Shown piece by piece: positions 8,690 through 20,592 of a DNA stretch of 64,000 nucleotides (position 1 is the first letter of the stretch; every line of letters starts with the position of its first letter). Source of the stretch: Diplonema papillatum (lineage: Eukaryota > Euglenozoa > Diplonemea > Diplonemida > Diplonemidae). A program made the position numbers and the translations under genes. The notes under the pieces are model-generated. The model was not told the origin of the DNA. It saw nothing but the letters and a program-made list of their open reading frames with translations, and searched no databases. The DNA lies in the NCBI GenBank assembly GCA_030068145.1, contig JAPJBO010000258.1, forward strand, positions 62,001-126,000, in the 5' to 3' direction.

Positions 8690-11600
8690 GGCGGCAATGG
8701 TAAAAGCGGCATACCCGTTCTTTTTCGGGCTGTGGATGATGCTCCCCTCGCAGCCGCGCAGGTGCGGCCCCGCCGGCATCCATTCGGCCTCGGCGGCAGC
8801 GAGGCCCGTCGGCCACTTGACGGCTTGCACGACGGACGAGCAGGTGCCCTCGGTGCACACACTTTCAGCCCCGTCCCCCCCAAGCAGCAGCGGCCTGCTC
8901 CCGACGCTGCCCCCGCCGCACCTGTCGCCCGACGGCGAGCGCCGGAGGGCAACCTCCTGGCCCAGCATCCCGCCGAAGATCTGCCGCACCGCCGGGAAAT
9001 CAGGGCTCCGCACCGCGGGCGGCAGACGGCCCGCCGCAGAGCTGCCCTGGTCGGACAACTCGTCGGACGCCGCAATTCGCGGGGTTCCCTCCGCGGGCGG
9101 CGGATGGACGTCGTCGACTTCGCTCCGGGAAGCCTGTGGAACGTCTGCAACTGGGGGTAGACTCCGGTTGCCGGAATTCTCCTTGAGAAATTGGCTTCGA
9201 ACCGTCGTCGGAGAATGGAGGTTGAAGGCTTGGTGGCTCTGGACAACTTTTTGAGGAGTTGCCCGGTTGTTCTCTTGAACCCGGGAATTTTCATTCAAAG
9301 ATTCCGTCGGGGAATGGAGGTTGTTGGCTTCGTGGCTCTGGACAGTTTCTTGAGGACTCGCCCGGTTGTTCTCTTGAACCCCGGAATTCTCCTTCAAAGA
9401 TTGGCTTCGGACCGTCGTCTGGGAATGGAGGTTGTTGGCTTGGTGGCTCTGGACAGTTTTTTGAAAACTCGCACGGTTGTTCTCTTGAATTTCTTCTGCC
9501 CTCGAAGGCGAGCGTGGGCCGGAATCCTCCTTGCCTGCGCTGTCAGACGGGGAAGACTGGCTCTGCATCGTCGCCTGGCTGTGCACGCCCTCCGTTTCGT
9601 GAAGCAGGCCGGCTGCCGCAACCACCCGTTTGGCAGCCGCAGACTCCGTAGAGCAGCCCTGGCTCTGGCCAGATAGCGGGCTCACTATGCCTTCTTCTTC
9701 TTCCGCCTGCGCGGCACGAAAATCACTCCTCGTCGGATTTCCGACGAGAATCACTCCCCCCGCCGAGCTGCAGGACTGGCCCCGGATGGGGCCCATTGCG
9801 TCTTGATCACCAAGAGGAACCTCGCTGGTTGGAAGGTCAGACACGACCGATTGCCTCTGGATGGGGCCCATTGCGTCTTGATCACCAAGAGGAACCTCGC
9901 TCGTTGGAAGGTCAGACACGACCGATTGCCTCTGGATGGGGCCCATCGCGTCTTGCTCGCCAAGAGGAACCTCGCTCGTAGTAAGATCGGACGCGACGGA
10001 TTGCGTTTTGACGCCCCGGTTGCTCCCGCCCTCGGCCGGGCAGTCGGAGATGAACGACTGGCTCTGCGCGGGGCTCATTCGTTGGCTGCCACCGGCGAGG
10101 AAATCAGGGCTCGCCGCACCGGCGTCGGAAGCCAGCGGCGGGCCTGGAGGGGTGGCTTCGGTGGGACTCGCATTCCCTTGGGCGGCCTTGCCTGCGGCTG
10201 CGGGTTTGGACGCTGACGGCTGGCTCCAAACCGTCGCGGGTGTCGCCGACTCGCAATGCTGGCTCGCAAATGGGCCGGACATGGTGGCGGTGGCGGTGGT
10301 GGTGGAGGCGTCGTCTGTGTCCGCAGGGTGGCGTTTTGGACCCGCTGCCAGGTTGCCCCCGCCGGCTGCAGGTTTGGACGCTGACGGCTCGCTCCAAACC
10401 GTCGCGGGTGTCGCCGACTCGCAATGCTGGCTCGCAAATGGGCCGGACATGGTGGCGGTGGCGGTGGTGGTGGAGGCGTCGTCTGTGTCCGCAGGGTGGC
10501 GTGCCAGGTTGCCCCCGCCGGCTGCAAAAGGTTTGGACGCTGAGGGCTCGCTCCAAACCGTCGCGGGTGTCGCCGACTCGCAATGCTGGCTCGCAAACGG
10601 GCCGGACATGGTGGCGGTGGCAGTGGTGGTGGAGGCGTCGTCTGTGTCCGCAGGGTGGCGTTTTGGACCCGCTGCCTGGTTGCCCCCGCCCTGACCTGCG
10701 GGTTTGGACGCTGACGGCTCGCTCCAAACCGTCGCGGGTGTCGCCGACTCGCAATGCTGGCTCGCAAATGGGCCGGACATGGTGGCGGTGGCGGTGGTGG
10801 TGGAGGCGTCGTCTGTGTCCGCAGGGTGGCGTGCCAGGTTGCCCCCGCCGGCTGCAAAAGGTTTGGACGCTGAGGGCTCGCTCCAAACCGTCGCGGGTGT
10901 CGCCGACTCGCAATGCTGGCTCGCAAACGGGCCGGACATGGTGGCGGTGGCAGTGGTGGTGGAGGCGTCGTCTGTGTCCGCAGGGTGGCGTTTTGGACCC
11001 GCTGCCTGGTTGCCCCCGCCCTGACCTGCGGGTTTGGACGCTGAGGGCTCGCTCCAAACCGTCGCGGGTGTCGCCGACTCGCAATGCTGGCTCGCAAATG
11101 GGCCGGACATGGTGGCGGTGGCAGTGGTGGTGGAGGCGTCGTCTGTGTCCGCAGGGTGGCGTTTTGGACCCGCTGCCAGGTTGCCCCCGCCCTGGCCTGC
11201 GGGTTTGGACGCTGACGGCTCGCTCCAAACCGTCGCGAGTGTCGCCGACTCGCAATGCTGGCTCGCAAACGGGCCGGACATGGTGGCCGTGGTAGAGGTG
11301 TCGTCTGTGTCTGAAGGGTTGAGCTTGAGACCCGCCGCCAAGTTGCTGCCGCCGCCCTCGCCTACGGCTGCAGCTAAGGTGGCGGCGGCGGCGGTGGTGT
11401 CGTCTGTGTCCGGAGGATTGCGTACTAGACCCGCCGCCAGGTTGCTGCCGCCGCCCTTGACCGGACCCGCCCTTTTCGGACCGCAGACGCCGGCGCCGCT
11501 GCTGGCGTTCGCTCGTTGCTTGCTCTCTCGCCCGCCAGCTCCGGGTGGTCTTTCGGAGCACTCTGTCCCCGCTTCGTACCCGCTTTGGTCGGTGCACACG

Positions 11601-11857
11601 CTGGCCTGCCTCTTCGGGTCCGCCTCGGCTGCTTTCGCTGAGCCGCCGCACGTGTCTGCTTCTGTCTGCGGCGGCGGTTGCGCATCCTCTGGGCGACAAC
11701 CTATCCTTTGCGCAGCATGGCCGTGGGCATGTAGCAGGCCCGGTGTGTGCAACAGGTCCTCCCTCTCAGCCGGCACACCCAACTCTTCGTCGGCCTGGGT
11801 GGCCGGCTCCTTCGGCGGTGCTTCCGCTGTACTGGAACGCACACCGCCATCGACCTT

Positions 11858-11895
<38 letters not shown>

Positions 11896-13501
11896 GATTT
11901 CGTGGTTCGCCCGGCGACTCGTGCGCTGAAAGGCATTCGTCGTCGCGAACAACCTTGCTCAACCTTGCGTCAGCCTGGACAGCTGGCTCCTTCGGCGAGA
12001 TTTCCACTGTGTTGTCACCTGTGGCAGGTTGGATTGGTGGCCTACTCTTGCCTAACTCTTGGTGAGGCCACGCTGCTTCGTCAGTGAACAACTCACCGAC
12101 CTCAACCAATCCTGTCGCAGCCTGGCTTGTTGGTGGTCCGCTCCTGTGCAACTTTGTGTCAGGCCGCGCTCCAAGGTTGCTGCCGCTACCAAGGTTGCTG
12201 CCGCTACCAAGGTTGCTGCCGCAGCCGTCGTCGTGCACCAAGCTGCCCCGCCAGCTCCCGCCTCCGGTCGCCTCTTCGCCGACAGGAGCGTCTACGGGCG
12301 CGGGGGACGGCGGGGGCGGGTCCCGGAGACGGTTGCCGCCGCGGCTCGGCTTCCGGCGGACGCCGCCCGAGAAAGCCCGGACGGCCGCCGCCGGCTGCGG
12401 GGCCCGCGCCAGCAGCACCCTCGTCTCCAGCGGCGGCGCGCTGGAGACGAGGCTGAACGCGCCGGGCGCGAGCTGCGTGTGCCACAGCGTCGGCGAGAGC
12501 CCCCCCGGCGGCGAGACGCAGAGCCGCTCGGTCGCGGCGGAGCCCCACGACGGCACGAACTGCTGCCAGCGGGCGGCGTGCGCCGCAGCCGGCGCCTCGG
12601 AGGGCCGCGTGCGCTGCGAGCCGGCGCTGTCGAGGTAGCGGCGGCGGGCGTGCAGTCTCCCCGGGTCCGGATCCCCTTCGAAGCTCGGAGAGCAGACCCC
12701 GTCCCTGCTGTGCGGGGTTCGCCCGCTGTTTGCAGCCTCGGGGTTGGCGGGCACTCTGCTGGGGTACTTATCTTCTTCGAAGCTCGATGAGCGGAGCCCG
12801 TCCCTGTTTGCAGCCTGGGGGTTGGTGGGCACTCTGCTGGGGTACGCATCTCCTTCGAAGCTGGGAGAGCAGACCCCGTCCCTGCTGTGCGGGGTTCTGC
12901 CGCCGTTTGCAGCCTGGGGGTTGGTGGGCACTCTGCCGTGGTACGGACCTCCTTCGAAGCTAGGAGAGTAGAACTCATCCCTACTGTGCGCATTCTCCCG
13001 CGGGGGGGCTCTGCCGCTGTTTGCAGCCTGGGGGTTGGTGGGCATTCTGCCGGGATACTGGTCTCCTTCGAAGCTACGGGAGCAGAACCCGTCTCTGCTG
13101 GGGCGGTGCCTCTTGACGGCCACCTTCTCCCTCCGCGGTCTGTCGGCCAGCGGGCATATTCGCACGCTGTCCAGGGAGTCCCCGACAGCGAGGCGGCGGC
13201 TGCTTGCAGGCTTGCGGGCGGGAGCCCTGGGGTGCGGGACTCCTTCGAAGCTCAGCGAGCAGAACCCGTCCCTGCTGACACGATGCTGCCGGCCGCCCGC
13301 CTTCCCCTTCGGCGGGCGGCCGAGGACCAGCCGCGTCGGCTTCGTCGGCGGCGTCCGCGAAAACCGCCGCGTGGGCTTCGCCGTAGACGGCGCCACCGGC
13401 TTCGTGAGCCCGGTGAAGGTACGCGGCGGCAGTTCCGAGAAACGCTGCGCGGCGCCGGCCACCCACTCACTCACGAGCGGGCTGGTCTGCATGTCATCCT
13501 C
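8690..13501 (-). CDS. Gene 1, exon B (large low-complexity central exon)
   Basis: An uninterrupted 1604-codon minus-strand exon. The acceptor CCCTACAG ends at 13502 and the donor GTAAAC starts at 8689. Phase 0 at both ends lets it follow exon A directly (GKQ + EDDMQTSPLVSEW). The N-terminal third has about six 30-residue repeats around SRDGVCSPSFEGD (DNA 12660-13090). The middle has a poly-Ala run (DNA about 11857-11893). Then come seven copies of a 49-55-residue unit containing SGPFASQHCESATPATVWS (DNA 10190-11340), three of QDAMGPIQRQSVVSDL (9790-9980) and three of NNRASPQETVQSHEANNLHS (9190-9490). The last 75 residues are less biased (CSSVVQAVKWPTGL ... GYAAFTIAA). It is Ser/Thr/Pro/Ala-rich and probably largely disordered. 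I do not recognise the family; a cytoskeletal or scaffold role is only a guess. Confidence 0.65.
10190..11345 (-). repeat. Coding tandem repeat in exon B, about 147-165 bp x 7
   Basis: Seven units share the nucleotide core GTCGCCGACTCGCAATGCTGG and the protein core SQHCESATPATVWS. Lengths differ by whole codons, so the frame is kept, which argues that the exon is under coding constraint. The complementary frames also stay open, giving false ORFs of 250-530 codons. Confidence 0.8.
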
Positions 13502-15830
13502 CTGTAGGGAGATGGTGGGGGATCAGAGACACAAGCAGATAAAGTATGTGTTTGAGAACGTACGGTAGTTCAGTGGTTTCAACGGCCCACGTGATCACTC
13601 TTTCTGTAAGTTCCCGTTCGTAGCTCGCCAGTGAAACTGGCGTTTCAGGTTTGAGTTTTCGGGGGCCTTGTCTCATGTGGATTCTGAGAGAACCGGGGAG
13701 AGACGAGCTTGATCCAGCCTAGAACTGAAGCTGTAATAGTCCGCCTCCTCAGTAAAGAAAACTGCGTTTTACCGGCAAAGGACCGTGCGTGTCCCTCGAG
13801 AAAGTTGTTTTCTCCCTCGGTTGGCTACTTCTCGCTCGCCTCCGGCTCGGGAGAAACCTCGGGAGGAGAAAAAACACTCTTTCGGGACACGGTGAACGTA
13901 CGCGGCGGCAGCCCCCACTCGCTCACGAGCGGGCTGGTCTGCATGTCATCCTCCTGTAGGGAGATGGTGGGGGATCAGAGACATAAGCAGTTAAAGTATG
14001 TGTTTGAGAACGTACGGTAGTTCAGTGGTTTCAACGGCCCACGTGATCACTCTTTCTGTAAGTTCCCGTTCGTAGCTCGCCAGTGAAACTGGCGTTTCAG
14101 GTTTGAGTTTTCGGGGGCCTTGTCTCATGTGGATTCTGAGAGAACCGGGGAGAGACGAGCTTGATCCAGCCTAGAACTGAAGCTGTACTAGTCCGCCTCC
14201 TCAGTAAAGAAAACTGCGTTTTACCGGCAAAGGACCGTGCGTGTCCCTCGAGAATGTTTTTTCTCCCTCGGTTGGCTGTTTCTCGCTCGCCTCCGGCTCG
14301 GGAGAAACCTCGGGAGGAGAAAAAACACTCTTTCGGGACACGGTGAAGGTACGCGGCGGCAGCCCCCACTCGCTCACGAGCGGGCTGGTCTGCATGTCAT
14401 CCTCCTGTAGGGAGATGGTGGGGGATCAGAGACATAAGCAGTTAAAGTATGTGTTTGAGAACGTACGGTAGTTCAGTGGTTTCAACGGCCCACGTGATCA
14501 CTCTTTCTGTAAGTTCCCGTTCGTAGCTCGCCAGTGAAACTGGCGTTTCAGGTTTGAGTTTTCGGGGGCCTTGTCTCATGTGGATTCTGAGAGAACCGGG
14601 GAGAGACGAGCTTGATCCAGCCTAGAACTGAAGCTGTACTAGTCCGCCTCCTCAGTAAAGAAAACTGCGTTTTACCGGCAAAGGACCGTGCGTGTCCCTC
14701 GAGAATGTTTTTTCTCCCTCGGTTGGCTGTTTCTCGCTCGCCTCCGGCTCGGGAGAAACCTCGGGAGGAGAAAAAACACTCTTTCGGGACACGGTGAAGG
14801 TACGCGGCGGCAGCCCACTCGCTCACGAGCGGGCTGGTCTGCATGTCATCCTCCTGTAGGGAGATGGTGGGGGATCAGAGACACAAGCAGTTAAAGTATG
14901 TGTTTGAGAACGTACGGTAGTTCAGTGGTTTCAACGGCCCACGTGATCACTCTTTCTGTAAGTTCCCGTTCGTAGCTCGCCAGTGAAACTGGCGTTTCAG
15001 GTTTGAGTTTTCGGGGGCCTTGTCTCATGTGGATTCTGAGAGAACCGGGGAGAGACGAGCTTGATCCAGCCTAGAACTGAAGCTGTACTAGTCCGCCTCC
15101 TCAGTAAAGAAAACTGCGTTTTACCGGCAAAGGACCGTGCGTGTCCCTCGAGAATGTTTTTTCTCCCTCGGTTGGCTGTTTCTCGCTCGCCTCCGGCTCG
15201 GGAGAAACCTCGGGAGGAGAAAAAACACTCTTTCGGGACACGGTGAACGTACGCGGCGGCAGCCCACTCGCTCACGAGCGGGCTGGTCTGCATGTCATCC
15301 TCCTGTAGGGAGATGGTGGGGGATCAGAGACACAAGCAGATAAAGTATGTGTTTGAGAACGTACGGTAGTTCAGTGGTTTCAACGGCCCACGTGATCACT
15401 CTTTCTGTAAGTTCCCGTTCGTAGCTCGCCAGTGAAACTGGCGTTTCAGGTTTGAGTTTTCGGGGGCCTTGTCTCATGTGGATTCTGAGAGAGCCGGGGA
15501 GAGACGAGCTTGATCCAGCCTAGAACTGAAGCTGTACTAGTCCGCCTCCTCAGTAAAGAAAACTGCGTTTTACCGGCAAAGGACCGTGCGTGTCCCTCGA
15601 GAAAGTTGTTTTCTCCCTCGGTTGGCTACTTCTCGCTCGCCTCCGGCTCGGGAGAAACCTCGGGAGGAGAAAAAACACTCTTTCGGGACACGGTGAACGT
15701 ACGCGGCGGCAGCCCCCACTCGCTCACGAGCGGGCTGGTCTGCATGTCATCCTCCTGTAGGGAGATGGTGGGGGATCAGAGACACAAGCAACAAATGTTA
15801 AAGTATGTGTTTGAGAAAGTACGGTAGTTC
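13502..15830 (-). repeat. Five extra tandem copies of the exon B 5' edge with splice acceptor
   Basis: Units of 449-452 bp. The acceptor CCCTACAG plus first codons (EDDMQTSPLVSEW) occur at 13953, 14404, 14853, 15302 and 15754, in addition to the genuine start at 13501. Each unit carries about 200 bp of exon-like sequence (PPRTFTVSRKSVFSPP, then a stop) and about 250 bp of intron-like sequence, including GCCCACGTGATCACTCTTTC. In the direction of transcription, five decoy acceptors come before the real one. Copies are nearly identical, so the amplification is recent or homogenised. Confidence 0.8.
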
Positions 15831-18054
15831 AGTGGTTTCACCTACCCACGTGATCGAGCCGCTAAGCATTGGGAACTTTTAAGTACACGGACCACACGGA
15901 TCTGCATGTCGCTAAGCAGCGGCTGCGGGCTCATCCCGTGACATCTTTTTAGAGTCATAGTTTTTACAAGCAGTTGGACTTAGTATGGATCAGCTACTGG
16001 TGTGGGCACTCTTTCTGTTAACTTGCCGTTCGTGGAAGGGCAGTGAAACTGGGTATGTTACCGTTTCAGGTTTGAGTTTTCGGGGACATTGTCGCATGTG
16101 GATTCTGAGAGAGCCGGGGAGAGACGAGTTTGATCCAAACTAGAACTGAAGCTGGAGTTATGGTGAAGCTGAAGCTGAAGCTGGACTAGACAGAGCGGCA
16201 TACGTCAATCCGCGGGGCGTAACGCCGCACCGGCGAAGGTACTTCACGCACTGGTTCTGGCTTCGGGTCGTTGCCGAAGATGCTGGTGACGAGGTCCACC
16301 TCAGCCTGCGTGGGATTGGGTCGAATGCGTTTTATTTCCGCACATTTTGGCATTTGCAGAGAAAGAACACTACCTACCCTCCCCCCGTGTAATGGAGACA
16401 GCAGGAAACGCTTGGAATTGAGACACTGTTGGGGCTGAGGGCGGGGACACGTACCAATGGGGGCACCACTGGATTGACACACTCCACGAGAAATGGGGTG
16501 TACGGGGTCGCTTTGCTTGGTTCAGGTGGCACAGCAGGTTCATTAGCGCTTGAAATTGGGACACTTCTGGGAAAGTTACGAAAATAGGTGTCTCATTTAC
16601 ACGGGGGGGGGTAGGTAGAGAAGAATTCGCCAGCGCTCTCCGTCAAAAAGAGAAGCAGTAAGTTCGTCGGACTGCGGTCGCCACACTGTTGGAAACTCTG
16701 ATAACTGAGCAACCGCTCCAGAAAAAAGTGCGGCACTAGTAACCTTAGGCCCAAGCTAGTAACTTAGTACCCTTAGGAGTCTTGCCAAGTGTTGGTGGAA
16801 ACACTGCACCAGTTCGGCAAGGGTGGGTATCTCTGACCCGGTGCACGAGAAACCAGGGCTCGGAGTCCGAACTGCGGGCGCAAACCTTTCACTTGTTTTG
16901 TGAAGGCTTTCCCTCCACTTTTTTGCTCGGAGTTGCATTGCACTCACATTGTGTCATTTAGTCACAACAACAACGCCAGGCAAACTGCACTTCAATTGTA
17001 ATACACTAGTGTTTTTTTTTTGGGGGGGGGGGGGAAATCTTAGTTTCGTGTTCAGGCGCTACTTGCCTCTCATGTGTTTGATTGGGGGGGGGGGGTCTGA
17101 GACCCCCCAATTCCACGCCGTGTATCGCTATATTACAATTGAACTCAATTGTAATTGCCCCCCCCCCAGTAGGCTAGGACTTTTCAAAGACCGCGGAGGT
17201 CAGCGGACCGGGAGCTCCCGGAGAGGGTGTGTGTGCGTTGTGTGGTAACCTGATACATGTGTGTGCGATGATGTGGGTTTGCGTGGCAGCCTGATACGTG
17301 TGCGCTGGCTGTTACACGAGCTTGATGCTCCGCATGGATGCTTGGTGCCGTGTGCCGTGGGCACCGCTGCACACGGGGATTCGTTGGCGACAATAAAACC
17401 TCGGAGGGAAAAAGACTGCGTGTTTATCCCACTCTAGAATTACGCTTACGCCCGCCACTGAACCCAGATTCACCTGTGTTTCGTGTGGGCTACAGCACAA
17501 TTACCTCCTTTGATCGTTTGCAGCTGGCAGCCTCCTCAAGTATTTCCTACAAAGCAGGTGCTTATAAAAAGAATAAAATGAGAGAGCAGGCCTGGTTGTT
17601 TGGAACCATCTCTCAAAAAACAAGGAAAGTAGCATGGTTATCAAGATAAAACAGTGGTGTCTCCTGAGGGAGGGCCGCCCACGGCATAAAGGCGTTAAGC
17701 ACTGGGAACCTTTAAGTACACGGACCACATGGATCAGCATGCTCTTTGAGCAGCGTTACGCAACCACGTTAAGCAGCTTGCGTGAGTTTGGGTCGAATGC
17801 GAAAACAAAGAAAGTGTAGCATGAGGAGATGTACAGAGAAATATGGAAAAGGGGTGTCCACGTAAGGGGGAACTTTACTTCAGTTTTTGGGCAGCATCTT
17901 GCCTCTCTCTATGTAAGCTTGATGACGTTAGCATAAGAAGGTTTTGTGATGATACTCGCGTAAAATAGAGAGGTTTGTCATATTTTCGGCACTTCTTTTT
18001 TCGTTGTCGCACAACGACTATCGTGATTTTGGACTTCTATGGGTGGAAATATAC
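15831..18054. other. Remainder of gene 1 intron A; mixed repeats
   Basis: No coding sequence was recognised. It contains R5-like blocks (15850-16130; 17690-17780) and G runs at 17022-17036 and 17082-17095, the first behind a T-run. At 17171-17430 lies a segment related to 61150-61285, ending in CAATAAAACCTCGG ... GACTGCGTGTTT and possibly the tail of a retroposon. Repeat R2 copy b follows it. The intron donor GTATATTT is at 18054-18047 on the minus strand. Confidence 0.55.
17442..17577 (+). repeat. Dispersed repeat R2, copy b
   Basis: Second copy of the 1963-2094 repeat. It starts immediately after the retroposon-tail-like segment at 17171-17430. Confidence 0.7.
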
Positions 18055-18933
18055 CTGCTTGCCCTCATCATCGCAAGGCAGCGGAGCCAAGCCAAGCAGG
18101 AACTTCTGCTTCGCGGACATGCCGGCGCCTGCCAGGTCCTCCCAGCTGTCCGGGCTGTCTTCGGCGGGGGCTGTGTCCCTCCCCTCAGCCACCGCGGAGA
18201 AGCGCAACTGGTAGGGTGCCCCCCCAGGGACGCACGCCCCGTGCAGCACCCGCAGCAGCTCGCACGCCTCGTCGCCGGCCGCGTCGGACTCGCACCAGGC
18301 TTCGACGAAGGCGAGCAGGCACGAGCAGAATTGGTCAGGGGACAGCCACTTGCTGGCTCCCACGTGGCCGTCGTGGTCGGACCCAGCCATCGCGAGAACC
18401 GCCCTTTGCTCGGGGAAACGCGGCTTGCGTCCTGCTCCGTGCAGAATGACCGAAAACAAGAACGCGTAAAAATCGACGAAAACTTCTCTCGAAACGTGTC
18501 GTCCCGAGCTCGTCTTCGGCAAAGCGTCCCAGAGCCTCACCACCCACCGTTGGACAGGCTCCGCGTGGGAAAGGAGGCTGAGGTACCCTCCCGCAAGCAG
18601 CGGCGCTTCCTTCAGCCCCCCAGCCGTCCAATACCCAGGCGGCTCAACCTGCAAGCTGCCGGCCGCCATTTCCGCCGTTTCCGACACCGCCCGCGCTGCG
18701 TCGACGACGGCCGCCACCCGCCGGTGCAGCGGCACTGCAGCCGCCTTCGTGAGGTAGACGGAAAACTTCGCGTCCCGGAGGCACGGGTGGTGGTCGGCGG
18801 CGGCGCTCCGCAGCAGGCTGGCTCCGAAGGAAGCCTTCACCAGCTCCGCTCGCACCGCGGAGCGGAACTGGTTGTCGTGCATCAGCCGAAGCCACGACGG
18901 CAGAGGCCAAGGAGGACTCTGCGCATGCTTCAT
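18055..18933 (-). CDS. Gene 1, exon A (N-terminal exon; globular, unknown family)
   Basis: The exon has 293 codons. The ATG at 18933 follows two in-frame stops (TAA TAG AAG ATG), which supports it as the true start. It ends at CAG before the donor GTATATTT (18054), in phase 0. Unlike exons B and C it encodes ordinary mixed-composition sequence with predicted helices, for example HDNQFRSAVRAELVKASFG, FSVYLTKAAAVPLHRRVAAV, HVSREVFVDFYAFLFSVILH and WLSPDQFCSCLLAFVEAW. The last two resemble helix-loop-helix (EF-hand-like) packing, but no canonical calcium loop is seen. No signal peptide or membrane helix. It begins the gene that continues through exons B and C. Function not recognised. Confidence 0.65.
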
Positions 18934-19099
18934 CTTCTATTAGCTTCCCCACATACTGGGGTTCCTCTCGATTCCTACTTGGAGTTGTGACTTTTCAAAC
19001 GTTCAAACGGGTGTCTTGGATACACTAGGCGTTCCTCAGATGTGCTTTGAGTTCCCACTGCGATGGGGACCTTCAAATTGACCACTCCAGTAGGTTGTC

Positions 19100-19640
19100 T
19101 TCAGATGCAGTAGAGGTTCCTTAGATTTGCCCACTCAGTATTTTACGGTACGGTGTCCTTAGATTTGCCCACTCAGTATTTTACGGTACGGTGTCCTTAG
19201 ATTTGCCCACTCAGTATTTTACGGTACGGTGTCCTTAGATTTGCCCACTCAGTATTTTACGGTACGGTGTCCTTAGATTTGCCCACTCAGTATTTTACGG
19301 TACGGTGTCCTTAGATTTGCCCACTCAGTATTTTACGGTACGGTGTCCTTAGTTTTGCCCACTCAGTATTTTACAGTACGGTGTCCTTAGATTTGCCCAC
19401 TCAGTATTTTACGGTACGGTGTCCTTAGATTTGCCCACTCAGTATTTTACGGTACGGTGTCCTTAGATTTGCCCACTCAGTATTTTACGGTACGGTGTCC
19501 TTAGATTTGCCCATTGCAGTGGATTGTCCTTACATTTGCCCATGTCAAAACAGGTGTAATTAGATTCGCCCCTTGCAGTAGGGTGTCCTTAGGTTGCCTA
19601 TTGTATCACAGGTGTCCTTAGGTTGCCTATTATTTATTAC
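19100..19640. repeat. 38-bp satellite
   Basis: About ten near-perfect 38-bp units run from 19115 to 19510 (starts 19153, 19191, 19229 and so on), with the core GTGTCCTTAGATTTGCCCAC. Decayed units follow up to 19640. It lies just upstream of the gene 1 start. There is no spacer variation, so it is not CRISPR-like. Confidence 0.9.
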
Positions 19641-20165
19641 AAACCCCCAACTCAGGAACGTCATTCTCTGCCAGTGCGTGCCAGTGCCTGTGTTCCGACT
19701 GCTGGACAACTAGCAGACGTCTAGCACGCAAAGCTTACTACAAACGGATAGTGTTACAAAGGCGAACGAATCATGCGAGAACCTATGGAGGGGCCCCTCG
19801 ACAGCTTTCAGAACACGGCATAGTAAGTCAAGAGACGGATAAGCGTGCGCACATTCTACTCCCGTTTGATCTGCATTTTCCACCTTTCCCCCTTTCTTTG
19901 ATCTGCTGGGTGTATTTGCGGGACTACTGCAAAACGTATCGAATGAAAGCTAGAAAGTACAAACTAAGACCAGTTCCAGTTTGCTCTGGGGGCAGGTTTG
20001 CTGTCACCTGGGGGGTTTTCTAAAGCCAGGTACCCAGGCTTAAGTTCGGCTGCATCAGTGTTGGCTTTCGACATACTTCTGTGTGGGTTCGGTGGACCGC
20101 CCAAGACTGTCCAAAAACTCAACCAAATTTTGACCCAAATTTTGAACTGGACCAAACTTCTGACA
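19641..20165. other. No gene recognised
   Basis: Unique-looking sequence. Short open frames here are below what I would trust and lack family resemblance. Confidence 0.4.
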
Positions 20166-20167
20166 AA

Positions 20168-20430
20168 GAATTGACCAAATTCGAACTTTTTTCGAACTTT
20201 TTTCGAACTTTTTCCGAACTTTTTTCGAACTTTTTTCGAACTTTTTTCGAACTTTTTTCGAACTTTTTTCGAACTTTTTTCGAACTTTTTTCGAACTTTT
20301 TTCGAACTTTTTTCGAACTTTTTTCGAACTTTTTTCGAACTTTTTTCGAACTTTTTTCGAACTTTTTTCGAACTTTTTTCGAACTTTTTTCGAATTTTTT
20401 TCGAATTTTTTGCGATTTTTTTTCGATTTT
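20168..20430. repeat. 11-bp satellite (CGAACTTTTTT)n
   Basis: About 22 head-to-tail copies. Because 33 bp is a whole number of codons, frames stay open on both strands (KKFEKSSKKVR repeats on minus; FFRTFFELFSN on plus). These are by-products of the repeat. Confidence 0.92.
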
Positions 20431-20452
20431 TTTGGCCCCAGTATCTTGGGTC

Positions 20453-20592
20453 CAAAACAAATTTGGTGCCCTTATATCCCGGTTCAGAACAAATTTGGTG
20501 CCCTTATATCCCGGTTCGGGATATAAGGGCACATATTTGTTTTGAACCGGGATATAAGGGCACATATTTGTTAGGGGCGGGATATAAGGGAA
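20453..20592. repeat. Direct and inverted copies of a 24-bp motif
   Basis: Two copies of GTGCCCTTATATCCCGGTTC face three copies of its complement (GAACCGGGATATAAGGGCAC and a variant). The centre at about 20510-20525 can form a long hairpin. It could be a mobile-element terminus or a recombination-prone palindrome. Confidence 0.7.

Noticed and set aside
10104-11699. Minus-strand 531-codon and plus-strand 351-codon frames
   Set aside because: Shadows of the exon B tandem repeat. Arg/His-rich translations such as RRRLHHHCHRHHVRP are typical of off-frame GC-rich repeats.
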